Positions 17,285 through 29,078 of a stretch of DNA of 64,000 nt are shown piece by piece. The notes beneath the pieces were generated by a model that saw only the letters and a list, made by a program, of their open reading frames with translations, was not told the origin of the DNA and ran no database searches. The DNA is taken from assembly GCA_025357835.1 (NCBI GenBank), contig JANYLM010000146.1, positions 22,195-86,194 on the forward strand, in the 5' to 3' direction. The DNA comes from Gammaproteobacteria bacterium. GTDB taxonomy: Bacteria; Pseudomonadota; Gammaproteobacteria; Steroidobacterales; Steroidobacteraceae. The position numbers and the translations under genes were made by a program. How positions within the stretch are numbered: position 1 is the stretch's first letter; each line of letters starts with the position of its first letter.

Positions 17285-18460
17285 ATGCCGCCCGCCCTCT
17301 CTGATTCGCCGCTTTCTGTCCCCGATCCTAAGCTTTCCGGACCCGTCATTGTCGGCATGTCAGGCGGCGTTGACTCGGCCGTTGCCGCACTCCTATTGCA
17401 GCGCGACGGCTTCGCGGTGCAAGGGCTGTTCATGTCGAACTGGGAGGAGGAGGAGGACTCCTACTGCACCGCCGCGGCCGATTTTCAGGATGCGCGCCGG
17501 GTGTGTGACACCCTAGGGATACCCCTACATAGGGTGAGCTTCGCCGCACAGTACCGCGAACAGGTTTTCAAGTTTTTCCTGCGCGAATACTCCGTGGGCC
17601 GAACCCCCAACCCCGACGTGCTGTGCAATCGCGAAATCAAATTTGGCGTCTGTCTGGACTACATGCATCGTCTGGGCGCTGCCTGGATCGCCACCGGGCA
17701 CTATGCCCGCCTGCAGCACACAGCCTCGGGACCTATGCTCCTGAAAGCGGCGGACAGCACCAAGGACCAGAGCTATTTTCTTCACGGGGTCGCCGCATCG
17801 GCCTTCCGCAACACCCTGTTTCCCATCGGCGAGTTGCGCAAGTCAGAGGTGCGCCGGCTCGCGCATGCGGCCGGATTGCCGGTGTACGACAAGCCCGACA
17901 GCACCGGCATCTGCTTTATCGGCGAACGGCCTTTTCAAGAATTCCTCAGCCGCTATTTACGCACTGAGCCGGGACCGATCGAGAACGACCGCGGATTGGT
18001 TTTAGGCGAGCACCGCGGCCTGGCGCTGTACACCCTGGGGCAACGATCCGGTCTCGGTATCGGCGGCCGCGCCGGAACCGCCGCGGCACCCTGGTACGTG
18101 GCTCACAAAGTCACCGAGCGCAATGCACTCATCGTGGTGCAGGATCAAGACCATCCCCTGCTGCTCTCCGATGCCTTCGATGTGGAGCAGATGCACTGGT
18201 TGAATTCAGGCGCTGCCGTCGAGCAAGCATTCGAATGTGCGGTCAAGACGCGGTATCGGCAGAGTGATTTGAAATGCACGGTGCAACTGTCCGACGCTCG
18301 CGGCGCGGGCGGCGAGAATGGCGCCGCCCCCGAGCAAAACTGGCGCGTAACCTTGAGCCAGCCCGCGCGCGCCGTCACGCCCGGCCAGTACGCCGTGTTC
18401 TATGACGGTGCACATTGTTTGGGCGGCGGCGTCATCGCGCGACGATTCAATTCCCACTAG
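17285..18460 (+). CDS. mnmA: tRNA-specific 2-thiouridylase MnmA
   Basis: Thiolates U34 in the anticodon of Lys, Glu and Gln tRNAs. 391 aa from ATG 17285. The PP-loop VGMSGGVDSAVAALLL is near residue 25. The two catalytic cysteines are in NPDVLCNREIKF and DSTGICFIG, and ATGHYA plus KDQSYFL complete the family signature. The C-terminal beta-barrel holds an extra Gly/Ala stretch near residues 330-340. An in-frame extension to 17198 overlaps the upstream gene and is not favoured, because the family N-terminus and the TATAAT box fit 17285. Confidence 0.95.
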   Translation: MPPALSDSPLSVPDPKLSGPVIVGMSGGVDSAVAALLLQRDGFAVQGLFMSNWEEEEDSYCTAAADFQDARRVCDTLGIPLHRVSFAAQYREQVFKFFLREYSVGRTPNPDVLCNREIKFGVCLDYMHRLGAAWIATGHYARLQHTASGPMLLKAADSTKDQSYFLHGVAASAFRNTLFPIGELRKSEVRRLAHAAGLPVYDKPDSTGICFIGERPFQEFLSRYLRTEPGPIENDRGLVLGEHRGLALYTLGQRSGLGIGGRAGTAAAPWYVAHKVTERNALIVVQDQDHPLLLSDAFDVEQMHWLNSGAAVEQAFECAVKTRYRQSDLKCTVQLSDARGAGGENGAAPEQNWRVTLSQPARAVTPGQYAVFYDGAHCLGGGVIARRFNSH

Positions 18461-18484
18461 CCGCCCGTCGCCCGTGGAATGACT

Positions 18485-18513
18485 TATAATTCTTTTTTTT
18501 CCGTGGAGGGGTC
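18485..18513 (+). promoter_or_regulatory. acnA -10 box and Shine-Dalgarno
   Basis: TATAAT (18485-18490) is followed by a run of nine T and then GGAGGGG (about 18505-18511) just before the acnA ATG. The ribosome binding site is strong. The -35 hexamer falls in the mnmA 3' end or its short trailer and is weak. Confidence 0.5.
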
Positions 18514-21207
<2,694 letters not shown>

Positions 21208-21210
21208 ATT

Positions 21211-21717
21211 ATGTCTCTTTCCATGCATACTGCCACGGTGCCCACTTGCACTCGCGCATTGAACAGCCTCGCGGCCATTCTCGAGAAGGCGGCGGCACAC
21301 GCCGAGGCTCGTAAGATCGATCCTGCGGCATTGCTCGGCACTCGATTGTTTCCGGACATGCTGCCTCTGGCAATGCAGATCCAGCTCGCCAACGATTCGG
21401 CGCGCAGCGGCGCCGCTCGGCTCGCAGGAGCGGAAGTTCCGGCCTTCGAAGCCAAAGAACGGGGCTTCGCAGACTGGATCGCCGCCACGCGCGATACCAT
21501 CGTCTTTCTCGAATCACTGCGGTCGACGCAGTTTGAGGGAGCCGCAGATAAAACCATCACTTGGCAGACTCGAAGTTCAACCAAGAGCATGCAGGGCACC
21601 CCCTACCTGTTCCATCATGTGCTGCCGAATGTGTTTTTCCATGTCACCACGGCGTACGACATCCTCAGGCAATCGGGCTTGGAAATTGGCAAGCAGGATT
21701 ATTTGGGGAAATCTTAA
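21211..21717 (+). CDS. DUF1993 domain protein
   Basis: A 168-aa cytoplasmic protein matching the DUF1993 family, a DinB-like four-helix fold of unknown function. Conserved stretches include LFPDMLPLAMQIQLANDSAR, the central WIAATRDTIVFLESL, and the C-terminal PNVFFHVTTAYDILRQSG followed by GKQDYLGK. It starts three bases after the acnA stop, so it is almost certainly on the same message. The family often has a metal-site histidine pattern; HHVLPNVFFHV supplies candidates here. No catalytic role is claimed. Confidence 0.82.
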   Translation: MSLSMHTATVPTCTRALNSLAAILEKAAAHAEARKIDPAALLGTRLFPDMLPLAMQIQLANDSARSGAARLAGAEVPAFEAKERGFADWIAATRDTIVFLESLRSTQFEGAADKTITWQTRSSTKSMQGTPYLFHHVLPNVFFHVTTAYDILRQSGLEIGKQDYLGKS

Positions 21718-21870
21718 CTCGGTAATTCGATGTACGGGTCGCCTCTGGGTACAAGCGCGTCAAAGTGCCGCGTAATGGCACGGCCTCACAGCCACGCCCG
21801 ACGCGGCACATACGGGAGAACCACCACGGCAACCAACAGCGCGGTGTTGCGTCCCGCTACTATGGTGAGC

Positions 21871-21891
21871 GGCCGGGCTTGAAGCCCGGCC
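21871..21891. repeat. Small GC-rich hairpin between convergent genes
   Basis: GGCCGGGC and GCCCGGCC pair around TTGAA. It lies in the 202-base gap between the DUF1993 gene and a convergent secreted-protein gene. No T-run follows on either strand, so a Rho-independent terminator is doubtful. The rest of that gap shows nothing recognisable. Confidence 0.5.
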
Positions 21892-21919
21892 TTCTGGTAA
21901 GTAACTTGCGATTCTAACT

Positions 21920-22366
21920 TTACTTCAAGTCGAGCTGCTGTCCCGTCCACGAACCTAGAACACGCCGGATCTTGCCGCGATCGACCGCGCCCTTATTGGC
22001 CGCCGCCACGGAGCCGTTCACCTCGGTGGATATCGCATCGCCCTTGGCGGTTGCACCGTCCAACGCGGCCCAGTTCTTGTAATAGACAACCAGATAAATG
22101 TCCGGATCATTTTCGCCGCGCGGCTCCACCGAGACGACTTTATAGCCGGTGCTGTAACCGGCCTTCTTCGCCGCTTCCTGCGTGGCCTTCCAGGTGGTGT
22201 CGAGGAATTTCATGTACTCGTCAAACTTCCCATATTCAGTACGTATTGCGGACACCCTGACTACCGTGCCTTCGGTGAATGGATGTTCATCCGCGACAGC
22301 AACGACGCTGGTTAACGCAAGACCCAGGAAAGCCGCAAGCGCAGCGATGCCATTTTCGATCTTCAT
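21920..22366 (-). CDS. Small secreted protein of unknown function
   Basis: 148 aa with a clear Sec signal peptide: a Lys near the start, a hydrophobic core ALAAFLGLALTSVVAV, and a cleavage site near ADEHPF. The mature part is mixed alpha/beta: GTVVRVSAIRTEYGKFDEYM, then YKVVSVEPRGENDPDIYLVV, YYKNWAAL and a Lys-rich tail. The V-x-V and K-F-D-E-Y pattern hints at a dimeric alpha-beta barrel, but the family is not recognised. It has its own short leader with TTCTCCTCG complementing a GAGGAGAA ribosome site. It precedes the NHL protein gene on the same strand, 111 bases away. Confidence 0.75.
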   Translation of the reverse strand: MKIENGIAALAAFLGLALTSVVAVADEHPFTEGTVVRVSAIRTEYGKFDEYMKFLDTTWKATQEAAKKAGYSTGYKVVSVEPRGENDPDIYLVVYYKNWAALDGATAKGDAISTEVNGSVAAANKGAVDRGKIRRVLGSWTGQQLDLK

Positions 22367-22477
22367 AATTTCTCCTCGAGTATTTTAATTTGTTCTACTA
22401 GAGATACGCGGAGTCGGGCCGACCCCAGACTCCGCCGAACATATTAAACCCAAGGAATGCATGTTGCGGGGCAATAA

Positions 22478-23587
22478 TTAATCCTCGTCACTCTCCTCGT
22501 CAAAATCGAACGGCGGCGTCAGACCGGTGTAGTCGCCGATGCGCTTGGCGTCGTACGGCCCATTCAGCCCCTGGCTGGTATTTTGCTTACCGAACCCAGG
22601 GGCATTTAGGTTGCCGTAATGGGCGACAATCGTGCCCGCCTTGTCGACGATTATTACCCGGTGATTGAACTGATCGCTGATGATGGTCTTGCCGCCGTGC
22701 GTGCGGATCGCGCGCGTCGGCAGCGGCGCCACATTGCTATGCGGGTCGGTTTTCGTCATGTACTGCCACACCGGCTGATCGTGTGCGTCGACTTCCACGA
22801 TGCGACTGTTGTTGGAGTCGGTGAGCAGGGTATGGCCATTCGGCAGCCGGCTGGCGAAGGCTACGCCGCTGACGCTGCCGCCGGCGGTGAAGGTGCTAAC
22901 GATTTTGTGATCCCGGGTGACCTCGATAGCGCGATTGTTGTTCTCGTCGCTGATCAGGATATGGCCGTTCTCCAACAGTTCGGCGGCGTTGGGGTTGTTA
23001 AGCTGGTTGGGGCCGTTGCCCGCTATGCCGGTCTGCCCGTACTGCCATAGGATTTCTTTATTAAAATCGACCTCGATTATTCGCTGATTCCCCTGGTCGG
23101 TGATCAGCACGGTCTGATCCGGGGTCCAGGTGTTCTGCACCGGCGTGTTGAGTTCGCCCGGCGCCGCGCCGGTGACGCCGAATTGGCCGTATTGCCAGAT
23201 GATGCGACCGTGACGGTTGACCAGCAGCACGCGGTTGTCGGCACAGCCGCCAGGACATGCCGGCTCGAAACCGGCGGGAACTCCGGTACCGGCCATCAGA
23301 GTGGCGCTGCCGACGCGCTGCGCATCGTTGACGCCGACGATAGACTTCGCGCTGGTGTCGGCCGGGCCGACACCAAACTGCCAAACGATTTCACCGGATC
23401 GGTCGATCTCGATGACACGGTTGTTGAACTGGTCGGAAATCAGCAGATTGCCGTCATGATTGAAGTGGGGCGGGTGGCCCAAGGCCACGCTGGTGCCCAA
23501 CACCATCAGAGCGGCAACGCCCAGCCCGGTGCGAAAGCCGATGCGGCTGCGACGCCACTCCCCCACCACATGTTTGCAGTCCAGCAT
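22478..23587 (-). CDS. Secreted NHL-repeat beta-propeller protein
   Basis: 369 aa from ATG 23587, which is preceded by AAGGAGA at good spacing. A long in-frame extension upstream has no ribosome site. A signal or anchor helix occupies about residues 18-35 (TGLGVAALMVLGTSVALG). The body is a beta-propeller with at least five NHL-like blades ending in NRVIEIDRSG, QRIIEVDFN, NRAIEVTRD, SRIVEVDAH and HRVIIVDKAG, each preceded by a hydrophobic L-I-S/T-D strand. The C-terminus is acidic (FDFDEESDED). It is likely periplasmic or surface exposed. Ligand or partner is unknown, and no catalytic motif was seen. Confidence 0.8.
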   Translation of the reverse strand: MLDCKHVVGEWRRSRIGFRTGLGVAALMVLGTSVALGHPPHFNHDGNLLISDQFNNRVIEIDRSGEIVWQFGVGPADTSAKSIVGVNDAQRVGSATLMAGTGVPAGFEPACPGGCADNRVLLVNRHGRIIWQYGQFGVTGAAPGELNTPVQNTWTPDQTVLITDQGNQRIIEVDFNKEILWQYGQTGIAGNGPNQLNNPNAAELLENGHILISDENNNRAIEVTRDHKIVSTFTAGGSVSGVAFASRLPNGHTLLTDSNNSRIVEVDAHDQPVWQYMTKTDPHSNVAPLPTRAIRTHGGKTIISDQFNHRVIIVDKAGTIVAHYGNLNAPGFGKQNTSQGLNGPYDAKRIGDYTGLTPPFDFDEESDED

Positions 23588-23796
23588 TAGCCATCTCCTT
23601 CGGTTGAGGTGAATCGTCGCTCCAGTCCGTTTGTGCCGGCTCCGTTGCAAAAGGTTGCCGCGCTGAACGCGTACACTGTGGATCGACCGTGCCACAGATG
23701 GCGATCAATGATCATGCGGCAGCGCGATCAACCTCCGCCGTCGAGCAGTTTGATGTCCTCGGCGTGTTGATAGTCAAGTATAGAACCGAGGCCGAC

Positions 23797-25128
23797 TCAA
23801 TGAACCGCCGACGGAACGCTCCCAGCCTCGACCAATACCATTGCACCCGGATTGAGGTGCTTCTTAACGGCGCTATTGACCTGGTCGCGCGTCAAGGCGT
23901 TGACGGCGGCCGGGTACTCGACCAGCCGGCTCACATCGTAGCCGCGCTGCACATTGGTCAGAATGGCATTTGCCAGTCCGGTGGTGGTCGATAAGCCGAC
24001 GAGGTAGCTGCCGACCAAGCCTTGCTTGCGTGACGCCAATTCCTGATCGGTGACGCCGCCTGTCCACCACCGGTCAAGTTCGCGCCGGGTCGAAGCCAGC
24101 CCCTTGTCCAGAAGAGCCGGCGCAAAACTGGCCGAGATATACCAGCCACCGTCGACGATGCTGTCCTCGGAAACCGCGGCCCCAATGTTGTACGTCAGCC
24201 CCTCCTTGTCGCGCACTGTGCCCATCAAACGTCCGGTGAAACCGCTGCCCAGAATCGCCGTGCCCACGCGCAGAGCCAGTGCATCGGGGTCCTGGTACCG
24301 CAGTCCGGTAGGTTGCCCGATGATCACCGACACGCTGGGTTTGTCGGCGAGCGGCACCGACGTAGTCTGAGCCGCCGTCAAGGTGGCGGGCGTTGCCGGC
24401 CGTACGAAATCCTGGCCGCCGGCCCAGCCGGAAAACGCCTTGCCGATCTCGAGCTGGGTTTCGGGCGTGGTCACGTCGCCGACGACTACCAGAGTCATGT
24501 GCGCAGGGCCATAGTACTTTGCGTGAAAGGCCTTGAGCTCATCGAGGGTAGCGGCCTTCGCAGCGGCCTCGTACTCGCCGATCGCGTGCGGCCGATTCGG
24601 ATGACCGTGAGGAAATGCCGCTCGGCCGAAAGCCTCTTGCGCACGCGCTTCGGTGTTCTGCGCCGAGGCTTCCAAGGCGCCGATGAATTGCTGTTTCGCC
24701 TTGTTGAATTCCTGCATCTGCAAGGCCGGGGTGCGCAGTTCCGCGGCAATCAGCCCGACCACCAGGCTCAGATCCTTCTTGAGGCACTTGGCACGAATCT
24801 CCACGGATTGCGTGCCCACGCTGAAAGCGATTTCAGCGCCCACATTGGCCAATCGTTCGGCAATCACAAACTTGTCGAGAGTTTTCGTGCCGCGATCGAG
24901 CATCATGCCGGCGAGCGTTGGAATCGCAATATTGCCCGACTGCACCATGGCGTCGCCCGCCGGCAGCGATCCTAATATCACCACCACGTCCTTCACGTCG
25001 GTGTGATACGTGATTAGATCGATTCCGGCGACCCGCGCGCGCTGGCTTTGGTCCACCGTATCCGCACCAGCCCCACTCGCCGCGGCGCCGCTCACCAATA
25101 ACGAAGCAGTCAACATAAGATGTCGCAT
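23797..25128 (-). CDS. M16-family peptidase homologue lacking the zinc motif
   Basis: 443 aa from ATG 25128, with a signal peptide [19 protein letters not shown]. The fold is that of M16 (pitrilysin) half-enzymes: MLDRGTKTLDKFVIAERLAN where active members carry HxxEH, then AFPHGHPNRPHAIGEYE, LKAFHAKYYGPAHMTLVVVG, and the C-terminal GLTYNIGA signature. The HxxEH zinc site is absent, so this is the inactive partner of a heterodimer, like other paired M16 proteins. Its start codon overlaps the stop of the active partner by one base (TGATG on the minus strand). Location is periplasmic by signal peptide. Confidence 0.88.
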   Translation of the reverse strand: MRHLMLTASLLVSGAAASGAGADTVDQSQRARVAGIDLITYHTDVKDVVVILGSLPAGDAMVQSGNIAIPTLAGMMLDRGTKTLDKFVIAERLANVGAEIAFSVGTQSVEIRAKCLKKDLSLVVGLIAAELRTPALQMQEFNKAKQQFIGALEASAQNTEARAQEAFGRAAFPHGHPNRPHAIGEYEAAAKAATLDELKAFHAKYYGPAHMTLVVVGDVTTPETQLEIGKAFSGWAGGQDFVRPATPATLTAAQTTSVPLADKPSVSVIIGQPTGLRYQDPDALALRVGTAILGSGFTGRLMGTVRDKEGLTYNIGAAVSEDSIVDGGWYISASFAPALLDKGLASTRRELDRWWTGGVTDQELASRKQGLVGSYLVGLSTTTGLANAILTNVQRGYDVSRLVEYPAAVNALTRDQVNSAVKKHLNPGAMVLVEAGSVPSAVH

Positions 25129-26573
25129 CACGAGCCCTTCTCCACCGTCGGCGGCACCGGGATAAACCAGCCCGTCGTACTCTGATCCTCTTTGAGATAT
25201 TCCTTGGCGACGCGCTGCACGTCCGCCGCGGTCACCTGCTGCACCCTTTGTGGAAAGGTCACATACAGTGTCCAATCGCCCACCGCGATCCACTCGTTCA
25301 TTTCTCCGGCAATCGCCGCCGTGCCATCGCGCTTGTAGGCGTCGGCGGCGATGTATTGCTGCTTCACTCTGGCCACTTCGGCCGCGGTGACCCCGTCGGC
25401 CTTGACCTTGGCGATTTCCGCCAGCAGAGCTTTCTCGACTTCTGCATGTATGGCGCCAGGCGCGAGAACGGCATACACCGTGTGCAGCGACAGGTCGCGA
25501 TGCAGGTCGGTGCCGGCGCCGGCGTTCAACGCCAGACCTTGATCGACGAGGGCCCGATACAGCCGTGCATTCTTACCCGAACTCAAAATGGCATCGAGCA
25601 TATCGAGCGCCGGCTGATCGGCGTCCCGACCGTTCGGAACCTTATGAGCGATGATCACGGTCCCGAGTTCTCCCGGGCGCTTGACGGTGACGCGGCGTTC
25701 CCCGCTCTGCGCCGGCTCCTCGGTGTAAATCGCGGGGATGACCGCCGCGGAATGCGGGTAGACGCCATAGTATTTCTTCACCAGCCCCAAAGTCGCCGCG
25801 GGTTCAAGGTCGCCGATCACCGTTACCGTCGCATTGTTAGGCCAGTAGAACGTGTCGTAGAACTCGCGCAATTTGGCGGTAGGGATATGTTCGATGTCGC
25901 TCTTCCAGCCGATGGTCGGATGATGGTAAGGAAGTGCTTCGTAAGCCGCCGCCGTCACCTCTTCCATGAGCACGCTGTCCGGATCGTTCTTGCCGCGTTC
26001 GAATTCGTTGCGCACCACGGTCATTTCCGACTGCCGATCGGCTTCACGCAGCCACAGATGGCGCATGCGGTCGGCTTCGATGGCGATATACCCTTCCAGA
26101 TTCTCGCGGCCGATGGTCGCGAAGTAGTTGGTGCGGTCAAAGGAAGTGCTGGCATTGAACTGACCGCCGACGCGTTCGAGGTATTGCTTGACGCTATTGC
26201 CCTTCGGGTCGTTGAAGCCCTCGCTGCCCTTGAACATCATGTGTTCGAGGATGTGCGTAGCCCCAGTGGTGCCCGTCACCTCGTTGCGTGAGCCGACCTG
26301 GTAGGTCACCTGCAAAGTCACCACCGGCGCCGAGTGGTTGGGCACCAACAGCACGGTGAGACCGTTGCTGTCGAGCCTATACTCGTCTATTCCGCCCAGT
26401 GACTTCACGAAAGTAAAGCCGGCCACGGCTACTGCTCCGGTTTGCGGCGTTTCCGCGAGCGGCGGCGACACGGCTGCGGCCCATGTCGCAGGCATCAGCG
26501 CGGCCAACGAAGCTACGCACAAGCACGCAGCCCAGGTAGTCCGAGATCCAGGAAATCCGACTCCATCACTCAT
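25128..26573 (-). CDS. M16-family zinc peptidase (active partner)
   Basis: 481 aa from ATG 26573, which follows GGGGAG at five bases; an upstream in-frame start adds only 16 residues before the signal peptide. A hydrophobic signal ([19 protein letters not shown]) is followed by the catalytic zinc motif HILEH in [17 protein letters not shown]. The downstream glutamate ligand lies in [14 protein letters not shown]. The domain continues with [20 protein letters not shown] and a second, non-catalytic half. It precedes an M16 homologue lacking HxxEH, in the pattern of heterodimeric periplasmic M16 proteases. Natural substrates are unknown. Confidence 0.92.
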   Translation of the reverse strand: MSDGVGFPGSRTTWAACLCVASLAALMPATWAAAVSPPLAETPQTGAVAVAGFTFVKSLGGIDEYRLDSNGLTVLLVPNHSAPVVTLQVTYQVGSRNEVTGTTGATHILEHMMFKGSEGFNDPKGNSVKQYLERVGGQFNASTSFDRTNYFATIGRENLEGYIAIEADRMRHLWLREADRQSEMTVVRNEFERGKNDPDSVLMEEVTAAAYEALPYHHPTIGWKSDIEHIPTAKLREFYDTFYWPNNATVTVIGDLEPAATLGLVKKYYGVYPHSAAVIPAIYTEEPAQSGERRVTVKRPGELGTVIIAHKVPNGRDADQPALDMLDAILSSGKNARLYRALVDQGLALNAGAGTDLHRDLSLHTVYAVLAPGAIHAEVEKALLAEIAKVKADGVTAAEVARVKQQYIAADAYKRDGTAAIAGEMNEWIAVGDWTLYVTFPQRVQQVTAADVQRVAKEYLKEDQSTTGWFIPVPPTVEKGS

Positions 26574-26704
26574 ACAGTCTCCCCACACCGTTCGTGCATC
26601 AATCGAAACGCAATCCCCCATTCTAATACGATATATTCACCCCATAGCTTGTATTGCTCAGCGGCTTGAGGCCAGGAAAGGGGTAGGTAAGTGTCATTCC
26701 GCTC

Positions 26705-27385
26705 ATGACTGCTTCAGAATCCGCCGCGCCGCGCCGCTGGGTAGCCGTATTCGATCTCGATGGCACCTTGACCTGGCGCGACACTCTCCTGCAATTTGTG
26801 ATGAGCTTTCTGCGCCAGTATCCGTGGCATATCTTCGGCTTCTGGCGCCTGCCGTACGCCTTGTTCAGCTACCTCGCGCAAAATCGCGATCGAGGCCTGC
26901 TGAAATCACGAGTCATTCGTATGGCCATGCGCGGCGCCACCCGCACTGCCATCGACGGTTGCGCCGAGTCCTTTGCGAACTCCCTGCGGTCGCACCACCG
27001 ACTGAGACCGGCTGCTCTGGCAACGCTCGAGGCGCATCGCGCGGCCGGCGACCACCTAGTATTGCTGTCGGCGAGCCCGGATTTATACGTAGCGCGAATC
27101 GGCCGGCTTCTGGGGTTCGAACGCACTGTATGCACCGAAGTTCAGTGGCGGGGCGACCGGCTGGACGGAGCGCTGAAGACCGCAAATCGCCGCGGTGCCG
27201 AAAAGTCGTTGTGCCTGACCCGGCTGCGCGCTCAATACCCCGAACTGCCCGTCGTCGCCTACGGAAACAGCGCCTCGGACCTCGATCATATGCGCCACGC
27301 CGATCGCGCATTGCTGGTGAACGCCAATGCCCCGGCACGCGCCCTGGCTGTGCAATACGGGATACCCTGCGCGAATTGGACTTAA
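26705..27385 (+). CDS. HAD-IB family phosphatase (SerB-like)
   Basis: 226-aa haloacid dehalogenase superfamily hydrolase. Motif [12 protein letters not shown] has the nucleophile and acid Asp. Motif II is in [12 protein letters not shown]. Motif III uses a lysine in [11 protein letters not shown], and motif IV reads [14 protein letters not shown]. The cap insert is a helical block with [14 protein letters not shown]. This layout is that of HAD-IB phosphatases such as SerB-type or lysophosphatidic/phosphoserine phosphatases; substrate not resolved. It lies 77 bases upstream of msrP on the same strand, but no functional link is evident. It is divergent from the M16 operon. Confidence 0.85.
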   Translation: MTASESAAPRRWVAVFDLDGTLTWRDTLLQFVMSFLRQYPWHIFGFWRLPYALFSYLAQNRDRGLLKSRVIRMAMRGATRTAIDGCAESFANSLRSHHRLRPAALATLEAHRAAGDHLVLLSASPDLYVARIGRLLGFERTVCTEVQWRGDRLDGALKTANRRGAEKSLCLTRLRAQYPELPVVAYGNSASDLDHMRHADRALLVNANAPARALAVQYGIPCANWT

Positions 27386-27462
27386 AGCTGCAGGAACAGA
27401 AACAAACGCCGGGTTCGACCGGTCTACCCCATAGACCTATACTCAAGATTAAAGAGAAAGCC

Positions 27463-28425
27463 ATGCGCAAGAGATCAGCGGATTCGGTCGAGATCGTGCC
27501 GTCCGACATAACGCCGTTCGAGAAGTACCTGTCGCGGCGGGCTGTGCTCGCAGGCGGTATCGGTCTGGCTGCTGTCCAAAGCATCGGTGGGTTCGCCCGC
27601 AGCGCCTATGGCCAGTCAACGGGCGCTCTGGCCTACACGCGCAATGCGGAATTGAGCGTGACGGAGCCGGCTAATTCGTACCAAGACATCACCACGTACA
27701 ATAATTTTTACGAATTCGGCACGGATAAATCCGACCCGTCGGAGCACGCGCAGAAGTTTCGCACCCAGCCATGGAATGTCACCATAGGCGGCGAGGCCGA
27801 AGTGACCGGGACTTTCAGCCTGGAAGACATCCTCAAGCCTCATCCCTTGCAAGAGCGCATCTACCGGCTGCGCTGCGTCGAAGCCTGGTCGATGGTGGTG
27901 CCCTGGGTGGGCTTCCCCTTGGGCGATTTGCTGATGCGATTCAAGCCCACATCGAAGGCGAAATTCGTTGAATTCAAGACTCTATACGATCCGAAGCAAA
28001 TGCCCGGCCAACGATCTTCCGTGCTCGAATGGCCTTATGTGGAGGGGCTGCGCATCGATGAGGCCATGCATCCCCTGACTCTCGTGGCAGTAGGGCTATA
28101 CGGCAAGACCTTGCCGAACCAGAACGGCGCTCCGCTGCGGCTGATCATTCCTTGGAAGTACGGCTTCAAGGGGATCAAATCCATTGTGAGCATCAAGTTC
28201 GTGGAGCGCGCGCCGCGCACCACCTGGGCGGGCGCCGGGGCCAATGAGTATGGATTTTTCGCCAACGTCAACCCGTCCGTCGATCATCCGCGATGGAGCC
28301 AGGCAACCGAACGGCACATTGGCGCCAGCGCATTCGGTCCGCGCCGCCCCACCCTGCCGTTCAACGGCTATGCCGCGCAGGTGGCCGGTCTTTACACCGG
28401 GATGGATCTGCGGAAATTCTTTTGA
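27463..28425 (+). CDS. msrP: Periplasmic methionine sulfoxide reductase, molybdopterin subunit MsrP
   Basis: Repairs oxidised methionine in periplasmic proteins using a molybdenum cofactor. 320 aa. A Tat signal with twin arginines at about residues 25-26 ([13 protein letters not shown]) sends the folded enzyme out. The molybdenum ligand Cys lies near 138 in [15 protein letters not shown], and [15 protein letters not shown] cofactor contacts are conserved as [13 protein letters not shown] much longer in-frame frame begins at 26338, but it is antisense or out of frame to real genes; ATG 27463 gives the correct family N-terminus and follows AAAGAGAAAG. The stop overlaps the msrQ start by one base. 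Confidence 0.95.
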   Translation: MRKRSADSVEIVPSDITPFEKYLSRRAVLAGGIGLAAVQSIGGFARSAYGQSTGALAYTRNAELSVTEPANSYQDITTYNNFYEFGTDKSDPSEHAQKFRTQPWNVTIGGEAEVTGTFSLEDILKPHPLQERIYRLRCVEAWSMVVPWVGFPLGDLLMRFKPTSKAKFVEFKTLYDPKQMPGQRSSVLEWPYVEGLRIDEAMHPLTLVAVGLYGKTLPNQNGAPLRLIIPWKYGFKGIKSIVSIKFVERAPRTTWAGAGANEYGFFANVNPSVDHPRWSQATERHIGASAFGPRRPTLPFNGYAAQVAGLYTGMDLRKFF

Positions 28426-29078
28426 TGTGGCAGGTGCGTTGGGTCGTCAAGCCCATGGTGTTTCTGGCCTGCCTGATTCCCGCCGTGCACATCGGGCTGG
28501 GGGCGCTGAACGCCGCGGGGGTGCTACACGTCGGCAGCATTTCCTTGGGGGCTGATCCGGTCAAAGTCATGCTGCACACCTGCGGCCGCTGGACGCTCAA
28601 CTTCCTAATGATCACCTTGGTGCTGACCCCTCTGCGTGACCTGACCCATTCGGTGTTCTGGCTGCGCTTTCGGCGCATGTTCGGGCTATTCGCTTTTTTC
28701 TATGTGCTGCTGCATTTATCTGTGTACTTGCTGCTCGATCAGAGCGGCAACTTAAGCGCGCTGTGGCAGGACATCGTCAAACGGCCCTATATCACCATCG
28801 GCATGTTGGGGCTGCTGCTGCTGATTCCGCTGGCGCTAACTTCCACCGCCAAGGCGCAGCGCCGCTTGGGGAGGCGCTGGACCCGATTGCATCGCCTGAT
28901 CTACTTGATCGCGATTCTCGGCGTATGGCACTTCTGGTGGCAAGTGAAAAAAGACATCCGCGAGCCGCTGCTGTATGTCTGCGGCCTCACGATTCTATTG
29001 GGGTACCGCCTATGGAAACACCGCCAGTCCCTGGCTCGCCTCAGCGTTGCACGCTTTGCAAGGACTGATGGAGCTTGA
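28425..29078 (+). CDS. msrQ: Heme b membrane subunit MsrQ
   Basis: 217-aa inner-membrane protein that passes electrons to MsrP. Six hydrophobic segments are visible: MVFLACLIPAVHIGLGAL, FLMITLVLTPL, FGLFAFFYVLLHLSVYLLL, ITIGMLGLLLLIPLAL, LIYLIAILGVWHFWW and LYVCGLTILLGY. Conserved histidines for heme are in LLHLSV, RLHRLIY and VWHFWW. ATG 28425 overlaps the msrP stop (TGATG). The 3' end overlaps the convergent aroG-type gene by 38 bases. Confidence 0.95.
   Translation: MWQVRWVVKPMVFLACLIPAVHIGLGALNAAGVLHVGSISLGADPVKVMLHTCGRWTLNFLMITLVLTPLRDLTHSVFWLRFRRMFGLFAFFYVLLHLSVYLLLDQSGNLSALWQDIVKRPYITIGMLGLLLLIPLALTSTAKAQRRLGRRWTRLHRLIYLIAILGVWHFWWQVKKDIREPLLYVCGLTILLGYRLWKHRQSLARLSVARFARTDGA

Noticed and set aside
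21871..21891. An intrinsic terminator for acnA and DUF1993
   Set aside because: The stem is good, but no T-run follows on either strand. It is kept only as a hairpin.
26338..27462. An N-terminal extension of msrP of 375 codons
   Set aside because: It would run through the HAD phosphatase gene in another frame and antisense to the M16 gene. The Tat signal of MsrP begins at 27463.
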